Below, one piece after another: positions 16,091 through 25,346 of a stretch of 32,390 nt of DNA. Numbering within the stretch: the first letter of the stretch is position 1; every line of letters begins with the position of its first letter. Where the stretch lies: positions 1 to 32,390 of the forward strand of contig JAAUSR010000060.1 in assembly GCA_012032555.1 (NCBI GenBank). The letters are read 5' to 3'. The notes below the pieces were generated by a model, which worked only from the letters and a program-made list of their open reading frames with translations, did not search any database and had not been told where the DNA came from. The translations under genes were made by a program, and so were the position numbers. The stretch is from Thioploca sp. (lineage in GTDB: Bacteria > Pseudomonadota > Gammaproteobacteria > Beggiatoales > Beggiatoaceae).

Positions 16091-19000
16091 ATTGTAATAG
16101 TGGTCAAGAGAATTGTCTGACTAACTTAGGTCTTAATTTGTCAGATGGTACTTACTACTCGAATGTACAAACTCGTAATGAAGTGGGTTATGGTGCATGG
16201 AGTAATACCTTGCCTTTAGTTATCAAAACGTTGCCTGATGCAGCTACCTTAGTTTCACCAACCGCAACTTTACTTAATTGTACTCAAATTCCAACTTATA
16301 GTTGGAAACCGGCCAATTTAGCCACTCAGTATCTGTTATCCGTCCAGGATACGAGTAAATTAACGGAACAGTGGTATAGTATGACAGCCGCCAATTGTAC
16401 TGATACAGTTTGTTCAGTCACTCCAAACTTTAATGTAGTAGAGGGCAATGTGACTTGGCGAGTAAAAACAGCTAACGCCAAAGGGGAAGGGCCATGGAGT
16501 GAATCTTGGTCTTTTGCGGTCAAATGTCCACCACCAGCAACTACTTTAGTCTCACCAACCGGCGTGATTAATGATAATACACCAACTTACACTTGGAATA
16601 CCGTTGCCGCTGCCACGACTTACCGGTTACAAGTGTTTGATGCTAATAACCAAATTGTAGTTGATGAGCCGGAAATTAATTGTAATGTTAACCAAGATGT
16701 TTGCTCGGTTACGCCCACTCCAAAATTACTTGAGGGTAACTATAGTTGGAAAGTGCAAACCCAAAACCAAGTTGGCCCAGGCGCTTGGAGTGAGCCAATG
16801 TTGATGACTATTAAGGTTATTCCGGATGCAACGATTTTAATTTCACCGACTCAGACTTTTGTTAATTGTAACCAATTACCAACTTATAGTTGGAAACCAA
16901 CTGATTTGGCTACTCAGTACCTTTTATCTGTACAAGATAGCCAAAAATTAACTGAACAGTGGTATAGCACTACCCAAGCTAATTGTGATTCAACCACTTG
17001 TTTGGTGACACCAGACTTTAAGCCGGTCGAAGGTTATGTGAGTTGGCGAATTAAAGCCGCTAACTCAGAGGGAGAAGCACCGTGGAGCGAAACTTTATCT
17101 TTTACGATGAAATGTCCACCGGCGGCTACCACCTTAATCACGAGTAGCAATAGTGCTTTACCGGGGAACCCGCTTTTCCCATTGGTCGGAACTGGCGCTT
17201 CCTTATTGGGACTTCCCGCAGTCCAAAACAGTCCTAGCACTTATAAGTGGCAAGCGGTTCCTGGTGTCACCCACTATCAACTCCAAATAAAAGATACGCA
17301 AGGACAAGTTGTCATGGAAACTGGGTATCCGGCTGCGAGCTTGAATTGTAGTAGCTTAGGCCAAACAATTTGCTCTGTTAATGTAAACAATCTTAACTTG
17401 CCAGATGGTAACTATCAATGGCAAGTGCAAGTCAGTAATGAAGTCAGTTCAGGCCCTTGGAGTAATCCAAATTCCTTTACTGTCAAGGTTCTTCCGGATG
17501 CGACCAGTTTAATTTCACCCGCTCAGACCTTAATTAATTGCAATCAAATACCGACTTATAGTTGGCAAGTAGCTGCCTTAGCTACACGATATCTATTATC
17601 AGTTCAAGATAGCTTAGGAATAACCGAACATTGGTATAGTGATGCCGAAGCTAATTGTACTAATATGACTTGTTCAATCATACCTGATTTCCAATTAGCC
17701 GGAGGTGATGTTCAATGGCGGATAAAGGCAGCTAACCTAAACGGAGAAGGTCCTTGGAGTGAAACTTTATCTTTTGTCGTGCAATGTCCACCGATAGCGA
17801 CTACTTTAATCTCACCGAGTGGAATTATCAGTGATAATATGCCAGCTTATACTTGGCATACGGTTCCTACTGCAACGACTTATCAACTACAAGTGACTGA
17901 TGCTGATAACCAAATTGTTGTTGAAGAAACGATTTCTAATTGTCATAGCGACCAAGAGATTTGTGTTTTCAACTCAACAACTCCGTTAGTTGATAGCCAT
18001 TATAGCTGGAATATCCAAACTCAAAACCAAGTTGGCAACGGTCAGTGGAGTCAAGCATTATCTTTTACGGTACTCACAACGCCCTTAGCGGCTACTTTGG
18101 TTTCGCCTCAAGTTACCTTGCATCATAATCTGCCAACTTACACTTGGCAAGCCGTACCAAAGGCAACGCAGTATCTCATGCGAGTGCAAGATGCCAGTGG
18201 TCAAGTATTTGAAAAATCGTATACCAGCGCCGCCGCCAATTGTAGTGAAGAAACTCATCTTTGTGCCGTTACCCCAGATAAAGAACTGGCTGAAGGTGAA
18301 GCACAATGGTGGATACAAACCGCTAATAGCAGTGGTTCCGGGCCGTTGAGCGCTGCAATGTCATTCACCGTTGAGAAAGTAACCACATGTAAACTGTATG
18401 CCGTTGACGATGAAGGATTGAATGATTCCCAATTCCTAGTCATTGATCCCCAATCAGCCACAATCAATGCCTTAGGTGCTCTTTATGTGGACCATGATAT
18501 TGAAGCATTAGATGCTTCTTTAGAAACAGAACAACTCTATGCGGCTTCTGGAACAGACGCGCTATTACCGGGCGTTCTTTATACCGTAGACAGTTCTACG
18601 GGACAACTTAATGTATTAGGCGATTTGGGACTGGCTGATGTCAGTGGTCTTTCTATTAATCCAATGACTGGCCAACTATGGGGGTGGTCACCAGGGAATG
18701 GGCTCTTTTGGGTTGATGTAGCGCAATTACCGTTACTACCTCAATTTGAATGGCTTTCTACCATGCGGATTGATGATCTCACTTGGAATGAAGAAGGTAC
18801 AATGCTCTACTTAGCACAAAGAAATAAACTCTTACGTTATGAGGGTAACAAAGCCAAACCTACTCTGATTTGTACTTTACCAGAAGAGCGCAAGATTGAA
18901 GCTTTAGAAATGACACCAGGAAATGTTCTCTTAATGGGTATTGATGGTAAAGATATTGTTTACACCGTTAATATGGATAATATGGATAATATGGATAGTG

Positions 19001-19101
19001 ATAAAAATTGTGTTATTGAACCTTTTGATACCCTAGAAACGCCATATCAAGATATAGAAGGGATGACGCTAGGGTGCAGTAGACACTATGTCGTCGAATA
19101 A
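16087..19101 (+). CDS. Choice-of-anchor L surface protein, C-terminal segment with repeats and propeller-like end
   Basis: This is the -1 continuation of the middle segment. It carries the second half of domain 5 and domains 6-12, alternating between type A (linker PPPATTL, no early Cys) and type B (LPDATxLxSP, then NCNQxPTYSW and a final KC). Most domains have the pair NC...CSVTP, probably a disulfide, and the GPWS signature near their end. From about residue 765 a non-repeat C-terminal part begins (CKLYAVDDEGLND), with repeated strand patterns such as LYAASG, LSINPMTGQLWGWSPGNG and DLTWNEEGTMLYLA that suggest a beta-propeller. There is no LPxTG, PEP-CTERM or autotransporter end, so the attachment mechanism is unclear. 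The nominal start TTG 16087 is internal; the reading frame really begins near 16064. Confidence 0.75.
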   Translation: MNCNSGQENCLTNLGLNLSDGTYYSNVQTRNEVGYGAWSNTLPLVIKTLPDAATLVSPTATLLNCTQIPTYSWKPANLATQYLLSVQDTSKLTEQWYSMTAANCTDTVCSVTPNFNVVEGNVTWRVKTANAKGEGPWSESWSFAVKCPPPATTLVSPTGVINDNTPTYTWNTVAAATTYRLQVFDANNQIVVDEPEINCNVNQDVCSVTPTPKLLEGNYSWKVQTQNQVGPGAWSEPMLMTIKVIPDATILISPTQTFVNCNQLPTYSWKPTDLATQYLLSVQDSQKLTEQWYSTTQANCDSTTCLVTPDFKPVEGYVSWRIKAANSEGEAPWSETLSFTMKCPPAATTLITSSNSALPGNPLFPLVGTGASLLGLPAVQNSPSTYKWQAVPGVTHYQLQIKDTQGQVVMETGYPAASLNCSSLGQTICSVNVNNLNLPDGNYQWQVQVSNEVSSGPWSNPNSFTVKVLPDATSLISPAQTLINCNQIPTYSWQVAALATRYLLSVQDSLGITEHWYSDAEANCTNMTCSIIPDFQLAGGDVQWRIKAANLNGEGPWSETLSFVVQCPPIATTLISPSGIISDNMPAYTWHTVPTATTYQLQVTDADNQIVVEETISNCHSDQEICVFNSTTPLVDSHYSWNIQTQNQVGNGQWSQALSFTVLTTPLAATLVSPQVTLHHNLPTYTWQAVPKATQYLMRVQDASGQVFEKSYTSAAANCSEETHLCAVTPDKELAEGEAQWWIQTANSSGSGPLSAAMSFTVEKVTTCKLYAVDDEGLNDSQFLVIDPQSATINALGALYVDHDIEALDASLETEQLYAASGTDALLPGVLYTVDSSTGQLNVLGDLGLADVSGLSINPMTGQLWGWSPGNGLFWVDVAQLPLLPQFEWLSTMRIDDLTWNEEGTMLYLAQRNKLLRYEGNKAKPTLICTLPEERKIEALEMTPGNVLLMGIDGKDIVYTVNMDNMDNMDSDKNCVIEPFDTLETPYQDIEGMTLGCSRHYVVE
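18969..18995 (+). repeat. 9-bp tandem repeat, three copies, in coding sequence
   Basis: AATATGGAT is repeated three times and encodes NMDNMDNMD near the C-terminus of the surface protein. The unit is a multiple of three, so copy-number change would keep the frame. Confidence 0.75.
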
Positions 19102-19487
19102 CTGAATAACCTAATTCAGAACCTCAACTAAGAAGAATAAGAAACTGTGTGGAAAGAGAAATCAATTCGAATACTGCTCTTTCCCACTTTCTTCTGGGGT
19201 TAACTTATTTTTTCTCACTAGCCCGCTTCAATCTGTCCTGATTTGATCTGTGCTAAAACAGTGTCTATAATCCACCCTGGCTACAAAATGGAGTATAGGT
19301 AAGAAAGCGTAAAAAAGGAATTTTCTGATGTTAACCCGTTAAAAATGTAGTTTACTTAATCTAACGGTACTTGCTGTTCAACCGGATCATCAAGGCGACA
19401 GTAGTACCTCTAATAAGAAAAGGTAACTCTAGGAATTAAGCACTTAACAAATCAACGACCTTAAATCAATTGTTATGCTGACCAAAT
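19102..19487. other. Intergenic region between surface-protein and betaine operons
   Basis: No gene is seen in 386 bp. Besides the hairpin at 19149-19187 there is no recognised riboswitch; in particular the sequence does not show the conserved core of a glycine riboswitch. The promoter of the betaine operon must lie here but no strong -35/-10 pair stands out. Confidence 0.35.
19149..19187 (+). terminator. Possible terminator of the surface-protein operon
   Basis: GTGGAAAGAG (19149-19158) pairs with CTCTTTCCCAC (19177-19187) with one bulged base, about 50 bp after the stop codon. It is followed by TTTCTTC, a poor T-tract, so it may need help from Rho. Confidence 0.4.
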
Positions 19488-20321
19488 ATGATTCAACCAT
19501 ACTCCAAAAAAGATAAATCGGGATCACCTGGCGCTGGCGAAACTGATCTCTATCATCTTGAATTTATTCAAAATCTTGTTGCTCATTGGGACGAGTTAAT
19601 TGATTGGGACGCCCGTTCAATCAGTGAAGGTCGCTTTTTTATTGACGTATTACAAGAAAAAGGGGCAAAGAATGTTCTTGATGTCGCTACTGGAACCGGA
19701 TTTCACTCAGTCCTATTACTTCAAGCGGGTTTTCAAGTCGCCAGTGTTGATGGCAGTCAAGAAATGCTCGCTAAAGCCTTTGAAAATGCTTTGCAAAAAA
19801 ATTTTATTTTGCGAGCGATACATACCGATTGGCGTTGGCTAGGTCGTGATGTTCATGAAAAATTTGATGCGGTTATTTGTTTAGGCAATGCTTTCACTTA
19901 TCTGTTTTCTGAACGCGACCGTCGCAAAGCCTTGATTGAATTTTATGCCGTGTTAGAACATGACGGCCTCCTTATTTTGGACCAACGGAATTATGATGCC
20001 ATTTTAGAAGGTCACTTTTCTAGCCGTAAAGCCTATTATTATTGCGGCGAAAGCGTTAAAGTTGAACCGGAACACGTTGATGAACAATTAGTTCGGTTTC
20101 GTTACGAATTTACCGATAATTCAGTTTTTTACCTGGATAATTATCCGTTACGTCAAACCTACATGCAACAATTAATGAAGGAAGTGGGTTTTCAAAGAAT
20201 CAAGACCTATGGCGATTTTAAGGAAACTTATCATCATGATGAACCCGATTTCTTTATCCACGTTGCTGAAAAAAATATGAACCGGCTAAAAGTAAATGAA
20301 AACACTTTGACCAAAGTGTGA
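19488..20321 (+). CDS. Glycine/sarcosine N-methyltransferase, copy 1
   Basis: GSMT carries out the first steps of betaine synthesis from glycine, adding methyl groups from S-adenosylmethionine to glycine and sarcosine in the cytoplasm. The 277-residue protein has the SAM loop VLDVATGTGFHSV (63-75), DWRWLGRDVHEKFDAVICLGNAF and LILDQRNYDAIL, all typical of the GSMT family. It is closely related to the next gene but is the more diverged of the two: it has GNAFTYLF where copy 2 has GNSFTHLF, and HTDWRWL where copy 2 has QADWRWL. No clear ribosome binding site precedes ATG 19488. It is the first gene of the betaine synthesis operon. It could be a specialised partner (for example sarcosine-preferring) or simply a redundant copy. 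Confidence 0.9.
   Translation: MIQPYSKKDKSGSPGAGETDLYHLEFIQNLVAHWDELIDWDARSISEGRFFIDVLQEKGAKNVLDVATGTGFHSVLLLQAGFQVASVDGSQEMLAKAFENALQKNFILRAIHTDWRWLGRDVHEKFDAVICLGNAFTYLFSERDRRKALIEFYAVLEHDGLLILDQRNYDAILEGHFSSRKAYYYCGESVKVEPEHVDEQLVRFRYEFTDNSVFYLDNYPLRQTYMQQLMKEVGFQRIKTYGDFKETYHHDEPDFFIHVAEKNMNRLKVNENTLTKV
20302..20319. repeat. Perfect 8-bp hairpin at the end of GSMT copy 1
   Basis: ACACTTTG and CAAAGTGT flank two bases and overlap the stop codon of the first methyltransferase gene. Without a T-tract it is more likely an RNA-stabilising or attenuating hairpin between the two paralogues than a terminator. Confidence 0.45.
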
Positions 20322-20454
20322 AGTCAAACTAGCTTAATATCACTTAGTCTAGTGAGGTTGAACCGGCTTACACCTGAATTTATTGATTGACTTATTTTCT
20401 AACCAACGTATTTTCAATGTGAGAATACACTCATTTCTTGATAGCGAGGTTCAT

Positions 20455-21282
20455 ATGATAACTCCAAAGCAACAGCAAAATTACGGCCCCAATCCGGTTG
20501 CCGTTCGTCAAACTGATAAATATAAAGAGGAATATACGACTAATTTTGTGGCTCGTTGGGATCAGCTGATTAATTGGGAAGCCCGATCCCGAAGTGAAGG
20601 CCGGTTTTTCATGGAAGTCTTACAACAAAGAGGGGCCAGTAAAATTCTTGACGTGGCTACCGGTACGGGTTTTCACTCAGTGCGCCTCCTTCAAGCCGGT
20701 TTTGATGTGGTCAGTGCTGATGGTAGTCCAGAAATGTTAGCTAAAGCCTTTGAAAATGGTCGTCACTTTGGGCTGATTTTGCGTACCGTACAAGCCGATT
20801 GGCGTTGGCTTAATCGGGATGTTCATGGTAAGTTTGATGCGGTTATTTGTTTAGGTAATTCTTTTACCCATTTATTTTCAGAAAATGATCGTCGTAAAGC
20901 TTTAGCTGAATTTTATGCAGCGCTTCGCCATGATGGTATTCTTATTTTAGATCAACGTAATTATGATCAGATTCTAGATAGTGGATTTTCCTCGAAACAC
21001 ATTTACTATTATTGTGGAGATAATGTGACAGCGGAACCAGAATATGTTGATGACGGGTTAGCCCGGTTTCGTTACGAATTTCCAGATGAATCCGTATTTC
21101 ACCTCAACATGTATCCATTGCGGAAAAACTATGTCCGCCAGTTGATGACGGAAGTTGGTTTTCAACAGATTACGACTTATGGTGACTTCCAAGAAGCTCA
21201 CCATCAACATAATCCAGATTTTTTCATCCATGTTGCGGAAAAAAAATATGAACTGGGTGCCAGGAATCCTGGAGAAATTTAA
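20455..21282 (+). CDS. Glycine/sarcosine N-methyltransferase, copy 2
   Basis: The second GSMT paralogue, 275 residues from ATG 20455. This start has GAGG five bases upstream and aligns with copy 1; the longer frame from 20383 adds a non-homologous N-terminus and is rejected. The SAM loop is ILDVATGTGFHSV (64-76), followed by SADGSPEMLAKAFENG, TVQADWRWLNRDVHGKFDAVICLGNSFTHLFSE-type text and YYYCGDNV. It is closer to the family consensus than copy 1, so it is the better candidate for the main glycine-to-dimethylglycine enzyme. Its stop TAA overlaps the ATG of the next gene (TAATG), showing translational coupling to the sarcosine/dimethylglycine enzyme. Confidence 0.93.
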   Translation: MITPKQQQNYGPNPVAVRQTDKYKEEYTTNFVARWDQLINWEARSRSEGRFFMEVLQQRGASKILDVATGTGFHSVRLLQAGFDVVSADGSPEMLAKAFENGRHFGLILRTVQADWRWLNRDVHGKFDAVICLGNSFTHLFSENDRRKALAEFYAALRHDGILILDQRNYDQILDSGFSSKHIYYYCGDNVTAEPEYVDDGLARFRYEFPDESVFHLNMYPLRKNYVRQLMTEVGFQQITTYGDFQEAHHQHNPDFFIHVAEKKYELGARNPGEI

Positions 21283-22142
21283 TGGAACCATCTGATTCTC
21301 CGGCAGTAGCAATTAGTCGTACTTACTATAATAGCAGCGATGCTGATAACTTCTACGCCAGTATTTGGGGCGGTGAAAATATCCATATTGGTCTTTATGA
21401 GCAAGAAAATGATTCTATCGCTCAAGCCAGTCATCGCACTATACAAAAACTCGCTTCCTTACTCAAACTACATGAAGATAGTCGCGTTTTAGATATTGGG
21501 GCTGGCTATGGTGGAATGGCACGCTACTTAGTTAAAAACACTGGCTGTCAAGTTGATTGTTTAAACTTAAGTCAAGTTCAAAATCAACGCCACCAGCAAT
21601 TGAATCAACTTCAAGGTTTAACCGGTGAAATTCGCATAATTGAGGGTAATTTTGAAGCGATTCCAGCAACCGAGCAATACTATGATGTGGTTTTATCTCA
21701 GGACGCCATTTTACATAGTGGTAACCGTTATCAAGTATTTAAAGAAGTGGCACGGGTACTCAAATCTGGGGGGGAATTTATTTTTACTGATCCGATGCAA
21801 AGTGACCATTGCCCTGCTCATATTTTACAACCGGTTTTAGATCGATTGAACTTAGATTCAATGGGTTCAATAGGTTTCTACACTCAAACAGCAGCAGCAG
21901 TTGGATTAGAAACTATTCAAATAATTGAAATGACTGAACAATTAGTTCGTCATTACCATCACATATTGCAAGCCACTGAAAAGCACTATGAAGCTATTCT
22001 TAAAGTGTGCAATCAAGATTATATTGACCGAATGAAAATCGGTTTAAATCACTGGATTGAGAAGGGTCAACAAGGCTATTTGGTGTGGGGAATTTTACAC
22101 TTTCGCAAAAAAATAATGATGAGTTCAAGTAAAATGAGTTGA
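21282..22142 (+). CDS. Sarcosine/dimethylglycine N-methyltransferase
   Basis: SDMT performs the last SAM-dependent methylations, converting sarcosine and dimethylglycine to glycine betaine in the cytoplasm. The 286-residue protein starts YYNSSDADNFYASIWGGENI with HIGLYE, which is diagnostic of the family, has the SAM loop RVLDIGAGYGGMA (68-80), the acidic NLSQVQNQ loop and VVLSQDAILHSGNR. The end (GYLVWGILHFRKK) is also typical. The gene overlaps the stop of GSMT copy 2 by one base. With the two upstream genes it forms a complete glycine-to-betaine pathway costing three SAM per betaine. Confidence 0.94.
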   Translation: MEPSDSPAVAISRTYYNSSDADNFYASIWGGENIHIGLYEQENDSIAQASHRTIQKLASLLKLHEDSRVLDIGAGYGGMARYLVKNTGCQVDCLNLSQVQNQRHQQLNQLQGLTGEIRIIEGNFEAIPATEQYYDVVLSQDAILHSGNRYQVFKEVARVLKSGGEFIFTDPMQSDHCPAHILQPVLDRLNLDSMGSIGFYTQTAAAVGLETIQIIEMTEQLVRHYHHILQATEKHYEAILKVCNQDYIDRMKIGLNHWIEKGQQGYLVWGILHFRKKIMMSSSKMS

Positions 22143-22229
22143 TTATTTAACTAAAAACTGTTCTGATATGAAGATGGCTTGATTAATCGGCGAAGGATCA
22201 ATTAATTTAGAGATAGGAGCCAAGTTAAT

Positions 22230-23414
22230 ATGGAAAAGATCAGAGCGGTAAATGTAACTAAGATTTTTACTTCTCATCCTCAACGTGCCCTAACTCTTCT
22301 CGAACAGGGACTGAGTAAAGATGAAATTTTTAGCCAAACTGGACAAGCGGTTGGTTTGGTTAAAGTTTCTTTCGATGTCGGTGAAGGTGAAATCCTCGTC
22401 GTAATGGGGTTAAGTGGAAGTGGTAAATCGACACTTATCCGCTGTATCAATCGCCTGATTGAACCAACCCAAGGTCAGATTTTTATAGATGGTAATGACA
22501 TCACTTCTTTAGATCATCGTGCTTTATTAGAATTGCGCCGCCGTAAATTTGGAATGGTTTTCCAACATTTTGCGCTATTCCCACAACGAAATATTATCAA
22601 CAATGTTGAATATGGGCTAGAAATTCAACAAATGGATAAACTTTTTCGCCGGGATAAAGCGAGGCAAGCCTTAAAATTAGTGGGCTTAGAAGGTTGGGAA
22701 GCGGCTATGCCTAATCAACTCAGTGGCGGAATGCAACAGCGTGTTGGTTTAGCTCGTGCCTTAGCAGTTGATCCAGATATTCTGTTAATGGATGAAGCAT
22801 TTAGCGCGCTAGATCCTTTGATCCGTGGTGATATGCAAAATGAACTCATGTCTTTACAAGCCCGGATGAAAAAAACCATTCTCTTTATTACCCATGATCT
22901 GGATGAAGCCCTGAAAATTGGTAATCGAGTCGTATTAATGAAAGATGGGCAAGTCGTGCAAATAGGAACACCAGAGGAAATTTTGACTACCCCAGCTAAT
23001 GATTATGTGAAACGATTTGTCGAAAATGTAGATAAATCGAAGATTTTGACTGCCCGCTCAATTTTAACAGAGATAAACCTCTTTGCTTACCTAGAAGATC
23101 AACCTCGAGATATTCTCCATAAAATGCAAACTAACAAAGTAGCTAGCCTGTTTGTCGTAAAACGGGATAATACTTTATTGGGTATCGTATTAGCTGAAGT
23201 AACCCGTCAGGCAGTAGAACGCGGCGATAAAACGATTGCGAATATCACTGAATCACAAGTACCTACGGTGATAACCACGACACCTTTAATTCAGTTAATT
23301 CGGGTTTTAGCCAAATGGCCTTGGCCAATCCCGGTAGTAGATAAAGAAAATAAACTACAAGGCATGATTGTCAATCAGCGTGTCTTAAAGGCTTTAACTA
23401 AAGGGGGAGAATAA
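22230..23414 (+). CDS. proV: Glycine betaine/proline ABC importer, ATP-binding subunit ProV
   Basis: ProV energises uptake of glycine betaine through the ProW channel. The 394-residue protein has Walker A GLSGSGKST (60-68), the Q-loop VFQHFALFPQR, the ABC signature LSGGMQQR (164-171) and Walker B ILLMDE (184-189). The N-terminal IFTSHPQRALTLLEQGLSKDE is the usual ProV extension. The C-terminal 120 residues form a tandem CBS module (about 275-390), which in OpuA-type transporters senses ionic strength. TAGGAG lies about ten bases before the ATG. It starts 87 bp after the methyltransferase gene and is followed by proW after only three bases. Confidence 0.95.
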   Translation: MEKIRAVNVTKIFTSHPQRALTLLEQGLSKDEIFSQTGQAVGLVKVSFDVGEGEILVVMGLSGSGKSTLIRCINRLIEPTQGQIFIDGNDITSLDHRALLELRRRKFGMVFQHFALFPQRNIINNVEYGLEIQQMDKLFRRDKARQALKLVGLEGWEAAMPNQLSGGMQQRVGLARALAVDPDILLMDEAFSALDPLIRGDMQNELMSLQARMKKTILFITHDLDEALKIGNRVVLMKDGQVVQIGTPEEILTTPANDYVKRFVENVDKSKILTARSILTEINLFAYLEDQPRDILHKMQTNKVASLFVVKRDNTLLGIVLAEVTRQAVERGDKTIANITESQVPTVITTTPLIQLIRVLAKWPWPIPVVDKENKLQGMIVNQRVLKALTKGGE

Positions 23415-23417
23415 CTC

Positions 23418-24293
23418 ATGGAAAATTCTTCAGTATCGGCTGATAAATGGCATTACTTAACCGATAAATTGCCATTAGATAAAGAAATTGATAGGTTAAT
23501 CGATTTTTTAACAGAACATTTTGCCTTTTTAACTAAAGCGATCAGTAAGTATTTAGAAACGGTTATTGAAATAAGTACTCAAGGCTTAATGTCACTACCA
23601 CCTTGGCTAGTGATTACTATTTTTGCTATATTGGCTTGGCGCTTAGCCGGACGTCATGTCGGCATTTTTACCATACTGGGGTTAGGTTTATTATGGAATT
23701 TACGCTTGTGGGAACCAACCATGGAAACCTTAATTTTAGTTGTAGTTGCAACGATTATCGCTATAATTATCGGGATTCCCTTTGGCGTGTGGTCGGCTCT
23801 TTCGCCAATGGCTTATCGTATCATTATGCCAATTTTAGATTTTATGCAAACGATGCCCGCTTTTGTTTATCTTATTCCAGCCATTCCTTTTTTTGGATTA
23901 GGTGCTGTTTCTGCTATGTTTGCTACAGTGATTTTCGCTGTACCACCGGCTATTCGTCTAACTTGTTTAGGAATCAAGCAAGTTCCGAAAGAATTGATCG
24001 AAGCTGCTGATGCTTTTGGTTCTACCCGTTGGCAAAAATTATTTAAATTACAATTACCGCTGGCCATTCCGACGATTATGGCAGGCATTAATCAAACGAT
24101 TATGTTGGCACTCTCTATGGTCGTTATCGCGGCAATGATTGGCGCTGGTGGATTGGGAAGTGAAGTCTGGAAAGCTATACAACGACTAGAACCCGGTAAG
24201 GGGTTTGAAGCGGGTATAGCCATAGTTATTTTAGCAATGATTCTTGACCGTATTACTCAAAAAATTGGCAAACAGAATTCTCCAGAACGTTAA
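23418..24293 (+). CDS. proW: Glycine betaine/proline ABC importer, permease subunit ProW
   Basis: ProW forms the transmembrane path of the betaine importer. The 291-residue protein has a soluble N-terminal stretch of about 60 residues and then six or so membrane segments. The EAA-type loop that contacts ProV is visible as VPKELIEAADAFGSTRWQKLFKLQLP with the family text GINQTIMLALSMVVIAAMIGAGGLG downstream. The PILDFMQTMPAFVYLIP segment is characteristic of the ProW/OpuAB group. It sits three bases after proV, giving tight operon coupling. Confidence 0.95.
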   Translation: MENSSVSADKWHYLTDKLPLDKEIDRLIDFLTEHFAFLTKAISKYLETVIEISTQGLMSLPPWLVITIFAILAWRLAGRHVGIFTILGLGLLWNLRLWEPTMETLILVVVATIIAIIIGIPFGVWSALSPMAYRIIMPILDFMQTMPAFVYLIPAIPFFGLGAVSAMFATVIFAVPPAIRLTCLGIKQVPKELIEAADAFGSTRWQKLFKLQLPLAIPTIMAGINQTIMLALSMVVIAAMIGAGGLGSEVWKAIQRLEPGKGFEAGIAIVILAMILDRITQKIGKQNSPER

Positions 24294-24398
24294 TAAAGAA
24301 ATATTTCTGCGATTAATAACACCGCCATTATTCAAATAAATGACCAAAGCGATTTATTATTAACCACAATTAGAACTGAATTGGGGGGGAAATACGGA

Positions 24399-25346
24399 AT
24401 GATAAAGAATTTCAGTTGGACTCAGCTAAGTGTAATCGTCGTTGGGTTGGTCATGTTAGTGAATTCAACCTTAACTTGGGCTGCTGAAAGAGTTTCTCGA
24501 GGTAAAGTACTATTAACCTATGTAGAATGGTCTAGCGAGATTGCGAGTACCAATGTTGTTAAAGTCGTGCTAGAACAACTAGGTTATGAAGTTGAAATCA
24601 TTCCAGTTACTGCAGCTGCTATGTGGCAAGCCGTTGCCAGTGGTGAGGCAGATGCTTTAGTAGCCGCTTGGTTATACACTGCCCATGCTCATTATCTCAG
24701 AGCTGTTAGACACCAAGTAGAATATTTAGGACCGAATTTAGAAGGAACCAAAATTGGTTTGGTGGTACCCCGTTATGTTACGGTTAATTCTATCGAAGAA
24801 TTAAATGCCTATGCCGATAAATTTGGCAAAAAAATTATTGGTATCGATCCTGGGGTTGGTTTAATGAGTAAAACCGAGGAAACGATAAAAGCCTACCATT
24901 TAAACTTTGAATTATTAGAAGGTAGTGGTGAAATAATGACCGGACGCTTAGAAAAGGCGATAGCTAATCAACAGTGGGTAGTCGTTACTGGCTGGACACC
25001 TCACTGGATGTTTTCCCGCTGGCAATTAAAATATCTCGCTGATCCAAAGGGTATTTATGATCCAAAAGGTATCTACAGTGGTGAAGAGCATATTGGTACG
25101 ATTGTACGTAAAGGACTCAAACAAGATATGCCGGAAGTTTACCGAGTACTCGATAAATTTTACTGGGAACCCGCTGATATGGAACAAGTGATGGTATGGA
25201 ACGAAGAAAATAAGCTAGAACCTTATGAAAACGCTCAACGTTGGGTAAAAGAAAATCCTGATAAAGTTAATTGCTGGATATCTCCTGATCCCAACCAAAA
25301 CTGTTCATACTTAAAGAAAAAAACGTTGGTTATCCATCAACACTAG
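24399..25346 (+). CDS. proX: Glycine betaine ABC importer, periplasmic binding protein ProX
   Basis: ProX captures betaine in the periplasm and delivers it to ProW. From ATG 24399 the protein has 315 residues with a signal peptide (core about 9-25, cleavage near TWA at 28). It shows the OpuAC-type text VLEQLGYEVEIIPVTAAAMWQAVASGEADALVAAWL and GWTPHWMFSRW, whose Trp residues build the aromatic cage for the quaternary ammonium. ATG 24399 is preferred to the upstream TTG at 24381, where the run of G would serve as ribosome binding site. Residues around 212-224 contain a duplicated DPKGIY. The last residues after NCWISPDPNQNC are a basic tail not typical of the family. Confidence 0.92.
   Translation: MIKNFSWTQLSVIVVGLVMLVNSTLTWAAERVSRGKVLLTYVEWSSEIASTNVVKVVLEQLGYEVEIIPVTAAAMWQAVASGEADALVAAWLYTAHAHYLRAVRHQVEYLGPNLEGTKIGLVVPRYVTVNSIEELNAYADKFGKKIIGIDPGVGLMSKTEETIKAYHLNFELLEGSGEIMTGRLEKAIANQQWVVVTGWTPHWMFSRWQLKYLADPKGIYDPKGIYSGEEHIGTIVRKGLKQDMPEVYRVLDKFYWEPADMEQVMVWNEENKLEPYENAQRWVKENPDKVNCWISPDPNQNCSYLKKKTLVIHQH

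Noticed and set aside
19102-19487. Glycine riboswitch upstream of the glycine methyltransferase operon
   Set aside because: It would make biological sense, but the conserved riboswitch core and tandem aptamer layout are not visible.
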